From positions 12,989,395 through 13,053,394 of the forward strand of contig OY727100.1 of assembly GCA_963402885.1 (NCBI GenBank): DNA of 64,000 bases. The letters run 5' to 3'. The notes beneath the pieces were generated by a model. That model saw nothing but the letters and a program-made list of their open reading frames with translations, had not been told where the DNA came from and did not search any database. This stretch comes from Antedon bifida. Lineage: Eukaryota > Echinodermata > Crinoidea > Comatulida > Antedonidae. This document shows, piece after piece, positions 25,379 to 35,890 of the stretch. The first letter of the stretch is position 1. Every line of letters starts with the position of its first letter. Made by a program: the position numbers and the translations under genes.

Positions 25379-25619
25379 TTTTTGTTGTTGTCAACAAATA
25401 CAAGTCGATGTACAGGAAACTTTTTTGGAGAAGTATTCCTTTACAATAAATATAAATGAATGATTTCCAGTTTTGTCCGTGTAATAAACTAATTAAACTA
25501 AATCACTTAAATCCCTCTACAATCATTGTTTCCATGGATTGAGTGAATAACTTATTTCTTCATGAGTGAATACAACACAGAGATCAACTCGTGGGGCGTA
25601 TCTGAAAGACCCGAAGGGG

Positions 25620-25935
25620 TGTATCTGAAACGGCATGTCATCCAAACACTCAAACATATGTGAAATAAATGTATTTGGCAATAAAAATGTACTACGATTG
25701 GTCAATCCATTTTCTGAATCGACTTGTCAATCAAATCTATTTTTCATATATCCATATTAAGGTGATAAGATAAGCAAGTTGGTAAATGGTATAACTGCTT
25801 TTTTTAAATTAAAATAAATTGATTTGGCAATAAAAATGTACTACGATTGGTAAATCCATTTCTGAATCGTTTCAATCAAATCTATTTTTCATATATCCAT
25901 AATTAAGGTCATAAGATAAGCAAGATGTTAATGAT
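25620..25935. repeat. Direct duplication in the 5' flank of GPCR copy 1
   Basis: Two roughly 120-bp direct repeats (about 25665-25790 and 25825-25940) share 'GGCAATAAAAATGTACTACG', 'TCAATCAAATCTATTTTTCA' and 'AAGATAAGCAAG'. A third related copy lies upstream of GPCR copy 2 (28605-28725). Its position, a few hundred bases before both start codons, suggests shared promoter material. Confidence 0.7.
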
Positions 25936-25939
25936 AACT

Positions 25940-27165
25940 GCTTTCTCAGCTATTTATAAACGTCGTAGGCCTAATTGCCTATTAGTGTACAACATCCATA
26001 TACTTATTACCATTTCATTGTATTACGCCTTTTAAATGGTAATTAACGTAATAAGTTCTTTGACAATTTTCTTTTGGAACTAATATGAAAGTCTCGTGGC
26101 TTATATTTTGTATATAACATTATTCAAACTACAGTAGGCCTTTTTACTTTCATCAATTTTGTTTATAATGTTTATTTTTTAATTGTTTGTATACATTGCA
26201 TCTGTGACCTGCCACACATAGATATGCCTTTTTGTCATGTTATTCTTATGTCCCTTGTTCCTGCCCCACATGACATTTATGTAATGTTTTGCCCTACGTA
26301 ACACTTGCGGAAACATTTTTTTAAATTTTTAATTATCGGGTGGGACTCGACCTCCAGATCACTAGCCTCTTCGACCACCGAACTTGCGTTGATTGCTTAG
26401 ATTCGAGCCCAAGCAGTGGGTAGACCTACTGCACAACATAATTAATTGTCTCTGTAACTACTGTGGAGTAGTTTTGCGTCAGGGTTTTAGTTTTATTTCT
26501 GGTGACTTCTTTTCACATACTAAAAGAATGTTGTTGAAAACTAGGACTACGAAAACGATAAGATTGTTATTCTTTCTACGTAAACGAATTTAAGGTACAG
26601 AACGTTTAGGGTCCTATAACATTCCCCAACTTCTGGTTCATTCAACACGTTTTCTACTACCCTTGAACACATCTTATGTTCTTAGAACGTTTTACATGAG
26701 TGTTTTTGTTTGTACTTTTGTAACACTAATATTTAAATTCATCATTCTACTCTATAATGTGTAACTGTGAAAAACTTTCCTACATACCGTAACAAAAGAA
26801 TAATTATGATATGTAATCGTGTGTCAGTATTCGTACTGTATTAACGCAAATTCATAATTATACAACGTGAAATAAACATTTTAATTTTATATAAATAAAG
26901 GTAGATCTCTATAACAAATATAATTAATAAACATATATATATTGTATAAGGCACAGCCTATACCAGATATGGTAAAAAATATATGCTTAGTATACCCAAT
27001 AAAGTGGGTGCCACCAGGATGCCACCAATTAGTGGAGTAAACTTTGATTTCCCCCTTTGGGAAATGGATGTTTCCTCGGCAAGGGAAAACTCAGGTATTT
27101 CGGATACCCAACTTTTTAGTGGAAATTTTTTTTACACCAGTTTTTGGTGGCAGCAAAGTAGCAAC
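25940..27165. other. Spacer between GPCR copies
   Basis: AT-rich without a gene. A tRNA-like promoter remnant (a GACTCGACCTCCAGATCACTAG pattern on the + strand, near 26345-26365) points to an old SINE on the minus strand. Confidence 0.4.
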
Positions 27166-27170
27166 TCGGT

Positions 27171-27254
27171 TTGTCCAGTCATAGCCGAAGATACCTCACA
27201 GATCCAGTCTTGTACAAATGGCCATCCGTCATTTATAGAACCAATAGACCGATT
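27171..27254 (-). pseudogene. GPCR fragment (third, broken copy)
   Basis: 84 bp match GPCR copy 2 (28046-28153) closely, covering the first extracellular loop and the start of TM3 (the GWPFVQDWICEVSS region). Relative to the gene, about 24 bp are deleted near 27241. The rest of the receptor is absent. One shared variant matches copy 1 (CATTTATAG) while the 5' edge matches copy 2, so it may be a recombination or conversion remnant. Confidence 0.75.
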
Positions 27255-27405
27255 GAACATTGCACCGATTGTTTCAGTCAACACTTTGTCTACCCGTCGA
27301 TTGGTGAACACATTTTCATGTTCTCAAAAAAGTGTTGCATGAAGGTTACGTATTAAAAACTTTTGTTAAATGTTCGATTTAATATTATAATGTCTTAAAC
27401 TACTT

Positions 27406-28332
27406 TCAAAAAGAATCATCTAGCGATCGACGAATTTTACGCCGAATTTTGTTGAGTCCGTCTCTAAACGTCCTATTCATCAGACAATATATTACAGGGT
27501 TACATGATGATGTCATAAATGCCAACCACATTGAACAAGTTTTAAACCAATTTGGTAAGTACATATTCCAAAATTGACAATTCAAAACAACTTGGTACGG
27601 AAAAAACAATGTCATAAAAGTACCAATGACGACTGCAAACACGAAGGCGGATTTGATCTTGGCCTTCATCATAGTATTTGTCGAATTTGATGCGATAGTC
27701 GCAATGTTTTGAACACGCTTTAGTTGCTGGAAAGTTAACTTACCTATATGGTAATACGATTTGACAGTTAATAAAACCGGAAGAAACAGACCAACGACAG
27801 ACAAGGATATTGTGAGAATAGGGATCTCTTGCCAATTGGGTAGACAAATAAATGAATAAGGAACATATGCAACTTTTCCAAATCCCATGATGACGAAAAT
27901 AAGAGACTGGATCCACGTCCAACATAATAAAATGATAATATTCCGTTTGCTCATTTTGGAATGGTAGTGTAAAGGGTTGATAATAGAATGATACCTGTCA
28001 ATTGATATTGCACACAGAGTGGCAGTTCTTGTTAGGTAGCACTGTCCAGTCATAGCCGAAGATACCTCACAGATCCAGTCTTGTACAAATGGCCATCCGT
28101 CACTTATAGAAGCAGTAAGAACAATAGGCATAACCAATAGACCGAGTAAAAGATCTGCGATTGCTAGATTCGCGACAAAGGCGTACGTTTTCGTGTGAAG
28201 TGATTCAACAGTGTAGATTATAGCAAGAGTTAAAAAATTACCAACAATTGCAAAAAGCATAATGATGAAGAATATGACCGTCCTGAATATTATTGTCACT
28301 GTTGTTGATGATTCAATGTCGGTAGAATTCAT
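27406..28332 (-). CDS. Class A (rhodopsin-like) GPCR, copy 2 (308 aa)
   Basis: A single-exon paralogue of the receptor at 24449-25378, complete at 308 residues and similar along its whole length. It keeps GN in TM1, LAIAD in TM2, the TM3 Cys, DRY at about 112-114, SSCNPVIY in TM7 and a basic C-tail. Position 3.32 is Thr, and TM6 has LFFP in place of CWxP, so both copies lack the amine-anchoring Asp and the toggle Trp. The loop after TM4 and the intracellular loop 3 segment (KRVQNIATIASNSTN) differ most from copy 1. The pair looks like a recent local duplication that included 5' flank. The ligand is unknown. Confidence 0.85.
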   Translation of the reverse strand: MNSTDIESSTTVTIIFRTVIFFIIMLFAIVGNFLTLAIIYTVESLHTKTYAFVANLAIADLLLGLLVMPIVLTASISDGWPFVQDWICEVSSAMTGQCYLTRTATLCAISIDRYHSIINPLHYHSKMSKRNIIILLCWTWIQSLIFVIMGFGKVAYVPYSFICLPNWQEIPILTISLSVVGLFLPVLLTVKSYYHIGKLTFQQLKRVQNIATIASNSTNTMMKAKIKSAFVFAVVIGTFMTLFFPYQVVLNCQFWNMYLPNWFKTCSMWLAFMTSSCNPVIYCLMNRTFRDGLNKIRRKIRRSLDDSF

Positions 28333-28604
28333 TTTTGTAAATCTTCAAATGCGTTGAGAAAGTATTCGTTGCAACAGCGTTTAAACTTCAATAAGGATTT
28401 CAACAGAATTCAGTTTGGACGTGTTTCATGGCGTAAGCTAACGATAGAGTTAACCCAAGAGACACGAACAAACTATAAAGATCTATATAAATCCAATAAC
28501 TTATATAAGATCGAATATTTTAATCGTAGCATTATTTTGAGCGGGTTGACAGATGAATATATTTATTACGTAACGTCACAAAAAATCACCTCAAGCAATA
28601 ATTA

Positions 28605-28725
28605 AACTTATCCTACGATTGGTCAATTTTCATTTTCTGAATCGTATCAATCAAATCTATATTTCGATAATTATAAGATAAGATAAGCAAGTTGGTAATG
28701 AATGGTAATTGCTTTTATTTAATTA
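28605..28725. repeat. 5'-flank repeat shared with GPCR copy 1
   Basis: 'CCTACGATTGGTCAATTTTC', 'TCAATCAAATCTATATTTC' and 'GATAAGATAAGCAAGTTGG' mirror the duplicated block at 25665-25940. It lies about 270-390 bp upstream of the GPCR copy 2 start codon. Confidence 0.65.
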
Positions 28726-28973
28726 TATTTCGTCATTACCGTTTTTTAATGATTTCTCAGCCTTGTATTTTAATTATCAGTCAATTTCTAAACGTTTTAA
28801 TTGTCTATTATTGATTATACCTGAGTTCATTACCATTTCATTGTATCACGCCCTATAATTATATACACTAATTAACAAAAGGAATGCGTTACGTAAATAC
28901 ATTTTCTTTTTGGAAAGTATGTAAGAGAGTTTCATAGCGCTTTTATTATAAGTTTTATATAACACCTAAATTA

Positions 28974-29014
28974 ATTCCTGTCATTTGATTGGACGATTGT
29001 TGGTCACATGGCGT
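28974..29014 (-). repeat. Dispersed repeat (core of the 17578/35772 family, inverted)
   Basis: TGTCATTTGATTGGACGATT followed by GTTGGTCACATG is repeated at 63783-63812. It is the reverse complement of the core at 35775-35810. Confidence 0.65.
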
Positions 29015-29019
29015 GCAAA

Positions 29020-31620
29020 AACGATCGTTTAATAGTACTTTTTTTAGTTACGAAAAAAATAATCTTTCCGCGTTTGGAAAATATTTTCGCGCAGCGGCTC
29101 TAGCCAGCTATGTCCCAGGAGGACATATTCATTAATAAGCTGTTTCATAGCGGTAGCTTTAGTATTTAAGGCTGACAGTTTTGCGAATTTTTAAACTCGA
29201 CTATAATTTATAGGTCCCAGCTGCTGGACCCAAAAAACATCTGGGAAAAGAGAGTCTATGAGGGCTCACGGTTGAACGATTTTGGATTCTCGCCCTTTGA
29301 TTGGTTGACGCGAATCAACAGACTGGGAAGAATTTTCTCACTTGTATACCACCGTGAAGTCACGTATCTCTAGAGGGTATTCAGTTGCATGCCTACAGTA
29401 CAGGTTGAGGTCACACACAAACAGGCTACAGCACATTGAAGTTCAAAATTGACCATTTTTAAATGGCATTTTTGAATTAGTAGATTAATATTTGTTGGCA
29501 AATAATACATTGTTGAGAAGGTATACACATGTGTCTTCTTTCAAATGCTGTGTATACAATTAACTAGTGAAAAAATGGGCATGTGATTCATAATTAAAGA
29601 ACTATATGTGATTTGTATGTATTTTTGCAAATAAAGGACATCTTTTTAATTATGCCTAGTCCTACCTTTTATTTGATTAACAGGAATCTATTTAGGCTAG
29701 ATGTTATATAAAACAAAATACTGAATGTTTTATATTGTATATAGTGTAATGGTACAAATAATGGCATTTGGTGAATGATAAAAGGTTATATTTCAACCAG
29801 GGAGTTGTTTTACAACTCCCTGTTTCAACGATGAGAAGCTAATTAGGCCTAATTACAAACAATATATTATTGTTTATATTTTTTTCTACAAAAGTGATTA
29901 ACTGCGAAATGGCCTAGGCCTAGTGAAAGTTTTTTTTTGTATTAATATTTAATTATCATGTTTTTGGGGGACAAAGAATCTTTAACCGAAAGGGTTAAGA
30001 CCAGTGGCAGTAGCTGATGTAATAGCCGTATATATATACTGTCTGCAGTGAGCTTTCGGATCGGCTGGGGATCGGAGAGAGAAATATTAAAATAGCGCCA
30101 CCAATTGGATAAATCTCATCATTGGTCACGTGGGAAAGAAAAGGCGTCGATTTTTATTAAAAACTAGAAAAGCGTGGTTGTCTTCAATATTTTGTTAAAG
30201 GTTCTTATTAATGTATTTATTTATTCATTATTGTTATTTTTTAATTGTTGACAGTTGTTGTAGTGTTCAGGATAGTAGTGATGTATTGTAGTTTTGATAA
30301 ATGTCGGTAGAAATTTGGTTGGCTTCGACTGAATTTTCTAATTTATTATAAATATCCAGTAGACCGGTGGTAGAGCCATCCAGCAAGCGGCGGCGGATTC
30401 GGCAGCCAGGCCAGCACAAGAAATTAATATGGCGGTGGTGATTCGGTGCTTTATTTGCAGGCCACTTGATAGGAGTAGGCCTAGGTTCTTTTAATCTGAA
30501 CTGGCCTTTGTGACGTATTTTGAGCTATATATGATTTGTCCGATGTGCAGCGATTTTAGAAACAATCAATGTTCTAGTCTAGTTAGCTAGTAGATAACGG
30601 AAGGTTTTTTATCGTTTAAATTAAATTGTTTTTTTTACTAATGTTGATCAAATGAATGATTGTTCTAGGCTAAGCCTATATGTTCGACGAAGACACGCCA
30701 TGCCACCGGCCAGACTCACGAACGTGCTGCAGTTAAGGCTATTTTCCTCTTGCTAGCTGGGCTATGCCTGGAAGCATCATTTTTTTTTTTTTTTTCAGTA
30801 GGCCTAAATATGAAAATAACAGATTCATCAAAAATACTGTAGTTTTATTTTTTTATAAATAATACTCTGTATAAGTAGACCTTAAAACACAACGTATTAT
30901 TATAAAATGAAATCGTTTTTATTTAATATCTAATATAATCATTATTCATATAAAATGACGTAATAAAATAAAAAAAGTCAATTTTTGATGAAAAAAAAAA
31001 CACCAAAAAACGCATGGCCCATTTTTTTATTTCTTACATTTTATTTATATATGGTCCCATTATTTTTTTTCAGTTTTTGAATCAACTGTTTTTTCAACCG
31101 TTTATTACAAGAATTTTTCTTCACTTTTTACTTATCACCTCACAAGTCTTTTTCTATTTGGTGAGTATTTTTTTATTGAGATTTTTTTTTTTGAGGATGC
31201 AAACAATACAGTCCGTATTTATTATTTTATTTTTATGTGATCTATTTATTCAACTTTTATTGTCCCAAAATGAATGTGTTTTTTTTTAAATATTAAATTC
31301 TTGGGTTTTGACAGTGTTACATGCTGAATTATGACAATTTTTATTTCAAAGTATTTTTTTTCCAAAGTTTTAACTGTATGCTGCATTATACAGTATTTTT
31401 ATGAGTTATCAACTTTTTGTGAAATTATATTTTCTTTTTTATTTTATTGCAAGGATTGTCCTGGCCGCATATTTTTTTTTTCCAGGACGAACGTGGATAA
31501 TTCATTACCTTAATTATTTTCTATTATAAAGAATTGCAAGATAGCTGATCTACTTCCTAAATATACTATACTAAACCCAACCCTCTAAATAATCTCTCTC
31601 AACTATTAAAAAAAAAACAT
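29020..31620. other. Intergenic with a CpG-richer patch
   Basis: No coding exon is certain. 30045-30130 and 30360-30480 are GC- and CpG-enriched, with an ATGGCGGTGG start-like site near 30430. These could be a promoter and 5' UTR exon of RRM-finger gene 2, 5 kb downstream, but no splice join can be proven. 30960-31500 is T-rich simple sequence. Confidence 0.35.
29799..29822. repeat. Short perfect hairpin
   Basis: CAGGGAGTTGT is separated by two bases from ACAACTCCCTG, a perfect 11-bp stem with a very small loop. Confidence 0.55.
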
Positions 31621-31695
31621 GTTCATGAAAGACCTCGAACCGAGGGCTCCAGTATAATAGGTTAAAGCCTTTACCACTAGACCAAACATATCGGT
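31620..31695 (-). mobile_element. tRNA-derived SINE head or tRNA pseudogene
   Basis: Read on the minus strand it has a box-A-like TGGTCTAGTGGTAAAGGC followed about 30 nt later by a box-B-like GGTTCGAGGTC. The cloverleaf stems are imperfect, so an active tRNA gene is unlikely. Confidence 0.45.
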
Positions 31696-31699
31696 TGGC

Positions 31700-33085
31700 A
31701 AACGCTGTTTACACTAATTATTTAATCTGTCTGCATGCTTATATAGCACCCTCTATAATGTTCCCTATTATGTCATAATTATTCGTGAATTATTCATGAT
31801 TTCTTTTTTAAATGAATATTTTTGGCATAGTGTTTTAATTGGTGTTCAAACAATGATCATTTTAAACTATTGTATCATAAATTACTTTATATTAAAATCA
31901 CTTAAAAAATTTCACTTTAAAATGGAAATTCATTTTGCTTGACATATAATTTTGCAAATATAAACATTGCAAAAGGTAATGTAAAAAACTTTTAAAAATG
32001 TAGATTGCAAAAACGACATAGGCCCTGTATAATTACTATTAAAACGATAATCAGTTATCATCGAACGTTATAATTATACATATTAATGCTATTTACAGAG
32101 TATTTGTATAATGCGCTTCATACAAAGTAGTGTACAATAGGTTCCAGACAGCCATTTTATGTAATTATTAGTAAATAAAAAAATCAACATTTTGAAACAC
32201 ATTTATTTCAGCTTTATTTAGAGAGGTTACCCTTTCCAGCTGAACCTGCAGGCCAGCTTATGTCGAGGGGACCCCTTTAAAATGAAAAAAAAAACATATA
32301 CACTTGACTTAATTAAACTCTTTGCAATATAAAAAACAAACAATTTACAACATAATATGTTTTTAAAATTAAATTTTATGGAATGAATATTGTAAAACAA
32401 CTTGTAATAAATAAATTATAAAATGTGCTGCAAATAACTAAAACAACGGTGGAAGCATTCAAATTTTACTTACTGGGTAGCAATACGTTGCCGCTTGAAG
32501 CAGCTCTAGTCATTGCCGGGTGATATACTGTACTGTAGATTGAAAAGCAAGACAGCCAACCTGGAACTGCTCCCTCTGTGAAAACGTTCATAATATGGAA
32601 AGATGTACTGTGAAGAAGATTAATTTGTTGGTGAGAAATGGAGATTTGAGAATGATGCGCATTTCATATGTATAATACTGTACATAGCATTGACTAGTTT
32701 CCGCCACATGAGGTTGGCGATAGGTTACTCGTTTATATTTTAAATGCACATTAGGAAATTTTAGAGATTCAACAACTAAGATGATGCCTCAACTCATTCT
32801 TTCTGACCTTGCTTGCGTCATATAGTTTCCACAGATGTGTTTTACTACAAACAAGTCTCTTTACAAATAAAAATGCTTACTACTGTATTACTAACAAAAT
32901 AAAAAAGACCATGGGCGGATTGCTATATAAGTGTGTCTATAAACTGTCTTGATCAGCTATATAATTTATGACGTAAAATATAGTCTTTCTTTATTATAGA
33001 CCGTTGCTATACAGTGAGACTGTTTTATAGCAATCTGCTCCATAACTAAAGACAATAAGACATACAGTACAACTTCCATCTACCC
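31700..33085. other. Intergenic, no gene seen
   Basis: AT-rich. The only order visible is scattered short repeats. The foldback element begins at its right edge. Confidence 0.45.
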
Positions 33086-33086
33086 G

Positions 33087-33975
33087 GAGGGTCTGTTACA
33101 TTCACTAATGTAGAAAACGCCAGCTACTGTAGAAACAACCGCTAATGTAGTAAAACTTCCAGCCAATGTAGAAACATCAACAGTTTTAATATGTAGTAAA
33201 TAAAAATCAACACCAGCTGTAGTAACGAAAATTGCCTCCCAGCTAAAATGTAGAAAATATATATTTTATAAACCTATGTCTAAATCATGTGCAAATGCAT
33301 CTCTTTACTTAGCTGTCAGTCTATCTACAACTCTCGAAACGTGGCCATCTTGTAAGCGATCACCTCCCTAAAACAACCATACATCGTAGGCAACCACCGT
33401 CGTTAGCGACCACCTCTATTGAACGACCACCATCTCTGTTAAGGGACCGCTTCTCATAATCGCCCACCTCTCGTAAGGGATCACCACCTCTTTTAAGGGC
33501 CCACAACCTCTCTCTTTCTGAGAGAGGTGGTTGATTATGAGAAGCAGTCTCTTAACAGAGATGGTGGTCATTCAATAGAGGTGGTCACTTACGGAAGGTG
33601 GTCGATTAAGGATGGTTGCTTACGATGTATGGTCGTTTTAGGGAGGTGGTCGCTTACAAGATGGCTGCTTGTTGAAAGTTGGTCGCTTACGAGAGGTGGA
33701 TAGATTGATTGATAAATAAAGAGAGGGGTGGTAGTCCTATAAAAGAGGTGTGGTCGTTAAGAGAGATGGTCGCTTATGAGAAGCAGTTTCTTAACGGAGA
33801 TGGTGGCTGTTCAATAAAACGTGGTTCCTGACGAGGGTGGTTGCTTACGATGTACGGTCTATTTTAGGGAGGTGGTTACTTACGAGATGTCCCCTTTTTG
33901 AAATTCAGTCGCTTATTAGCGGTTGTTTCAACATTAGCTGGCGTTTTCTACATTAGCAATTGTAACAACAGGGTC
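33087..33975. mobile_element. Foldback element of about 0.9 kb with long inverted arms
   Basis: The outer ends are inverted copies: CTAATGTAGAAAACGCCAGC on the left (about 33105) and GCTGGCGTTTTCTACATTAG on the right (about 33938). From there both arms run inward with many matching pieces, such as ACCACCTCTATTGAACGACC against GTCATTCAATAGAGGTGGTC, to a centre near 33517 (CCTCTCTC..GAGAGAGG). The arms are built of short degenerate units containing GGTGGTCGCTTACGAG-like words. It has no coding capacity. This resembles a foldback/Tourist-like DNA element or an expanded MITE. Confidence 0.75.
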
Positions 33976-33979
33976 TATT

Positions 33980-35170
33980 TATTTCTTGCTGCCACCAAAC
34001 TTAGCTCATTCGACAGTCTACTCAGAGGCCATGATGAAGTACTGTAGTGAACACCAGAATAATACCCTACTCTTTCAAAACCGTTTGACAGTAATCAATC
34101 TTCAAGTTTGCTTGCTCCATGTTTCTTGTGGCAGAAAATGTCTTCTCGGATAAGTTTAAGGACTATAAATCCCTTATCTCACTTTTCTAGTTCACACAGC
34201 CACCATCTTTTTCAGACAAGAAACCACTCAAATTAGCTGCACTGACTCTTTTGAAGCATACAGTGGCTGAAAAGTGTACTGTACAGGTAACATCTACTGT
34301 GCACTACTGTATGTCGCTATGAATGACGGTTGGATTGTGCTACAGAAATTGAAATTATTTAACATGCATGTCATACATCTTTAGTACTCTCAAAATACAT
34401 TCAACATTTAAATATAACATTTCTCCACACAACATACATAATAAGTATGAATGGATGGTGGTCACTATTCAGTGAATTTAAGTTGGCCTCCAGGTAGAAA
34501 TTATTTAATTTTAGTATATATTAATGTGAATAATGAAAATTGAAATATATTAAAAAAACTATATTTAAATTCATGAACTATGCATAGTACAAAGTAGAGC
34601 TTTCAAAGACAGTAATTGCAAATTAATTTTAAGATATTCGATTGAATTTCTTACGATTGGTAAATCTCTGTACTGAGCTGAAACATCTTAGGGCCTAAAA
34701 GTCTTGGTTGCATATTATTCTATACCAGCGAGATGCGTTGTTTATACGCTTAACACGCTGCGTTGCGTATCTTTCTCACGCAGATAGGCTCAACACAGTG
34801 TGTACACAATAGCAGTGTGTACAGCATAGGGCATATCTGATTCATGATTGTTGTTGGTTTCCTCTCCATGGAGAATGACTTTTTGAACTGCGATAACATT
34901 GTTGTTTGACATCTAGCCTTCAGCTATATAAAATATCATTGTTCTATACACTAATTATAGAAAACGATTCGCCTTTCCAACATATTGAGGGCGCACTACT
35001 CCATTCATCAAAATGACACCTCTCATTCTCAGCTCTATTCTATCCTACAATGGCTTTGATAATAAAAAAAAGTGGTGAATTAATTTATATATATACAAAT
35101 AATGAATGGAATGAAAGATGAGGTGAAAGATGCATGAATATAAAACATTCATTATAATGTGGTTGCTCAC
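33980..35170. other. Intergenic, no gene seen
   Basis: Mixed AT-rich sequence, with a slightly GC-richer patch at 34720-34830 (a GCGTTG..CACGCTGCGTTGCGT pattern) that hints at a worn family-2 MITE. Confidence 0.4.
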
Positions 35171-35174
35171 ATAC

Positions 35175-35490
35175 TTGAGAGCGGTGAGTGGCCAAGCGGT
35201 TTAGACAGTGGAACCGTAATACCTTGCCATATTAACATCGGCAAGGGTTCGAGCCTCACTCGCTCCATGGTTCTGGTGATAGAACGAGTATAAGGACTAT
35301 GAACCGTAGGTCCAGTGTACACATCTGGCTTATGTGCACTTTAAAGAACCAAGTACATCTTTCGAGACGAGTAGTGGTTATCCCGGTGTACTAATATACA
35401 CACAGCCACTGTCACTCATCAAGAGGGCCCCTTGATTGTCAGCAGGATCACCCTTTATAAATTGTGTAATAAAAAAAAATCAATTGTAAC
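35175..35490 (+). mobile_element. tRNA-headed SINE
   Basis: The head has box A (GTGGCCAAGCGGTTTAGAC, about 35191-35209), a long variable arm and box B (GGGTTCGAGCC), closely resembling a class II (Leu/Ser-type) tRNA. The body carries TGTGCACTTTAAAGAACC and a 'TCTTTCGAGACGAGTAGTGG' block, and the element ends in a poly-A stretch near 35470. It is a SINE and not an active tRNA gene because no aminoacyl-stem partner closes the head. It lies about 0.4 kb upstream of RRM-finger gene 2. Confidence 0.75.
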
Positions 35491-35771
35491 AACAAGGAAC
35501 CCACTAATTTGCAGTAAATCAATTGTACTCTATACTCAATGACATAATTAGAGTGCTATATTACTTAGAGTATTTATTTTATTTATTCACATTTATTTTA
35601 AACAGTCCCAGGAAAAAACATGCATACATTTACAATAAGTTAAATGATAGAATAATAGCTGTTTCAGGGATCGGAATTTAAAGTAAAAGAACTTGTGTTA
35701 ATTATGCCAACCCCTAGACGGAAAAAAACTACATGACATATTATTTGCTAAGTTAAATATAAATAATATTT

Positions 35772-35842
35772 AATATCATGTGACCCAAAATCGTCTAATC
35801 AAATGACAGGAATCTACCTTGGTGTGGTATAAAATATACAAT
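35772..35842 (+). repeat. Dispersed repeat next to the RRM-finger gene 2 start
   Basis: ATATCATGTGACCCAAAATC followed by 'AATCAAATGACAGGAATCTAC' and GGTGTGGTATAAA matches 17578-17662 in RRM-finger gene 1 intron 3. It ends about 45 bp before the splice acceptor at 35886. Confidence 0.6.
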
Positions 35843-35890
35843 TTATGAATGATTAATATGGACAGGCAATTCTATATTGTTTTCAGAACC

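Noticed and set aside
31014-31513. Phe/Leu-rich frames that look like membrane proteins
   Set aside because: They arise from T-rich simple sequence.
35175-35265. Functional tRNA-Leu/Ser gene
   Set aside because: Box A and box B are good, but the sequence continues into a SINE body with a poly-A tail and the acceptor stem does not close.
35849-35890. Upstream ATG of the RRM-finger gene 2 frame
   Set aside because: A TTTCAG acceptor at 35886 places this ATG within an intron; the ATG at 35891 matches the layout of the paralogues.
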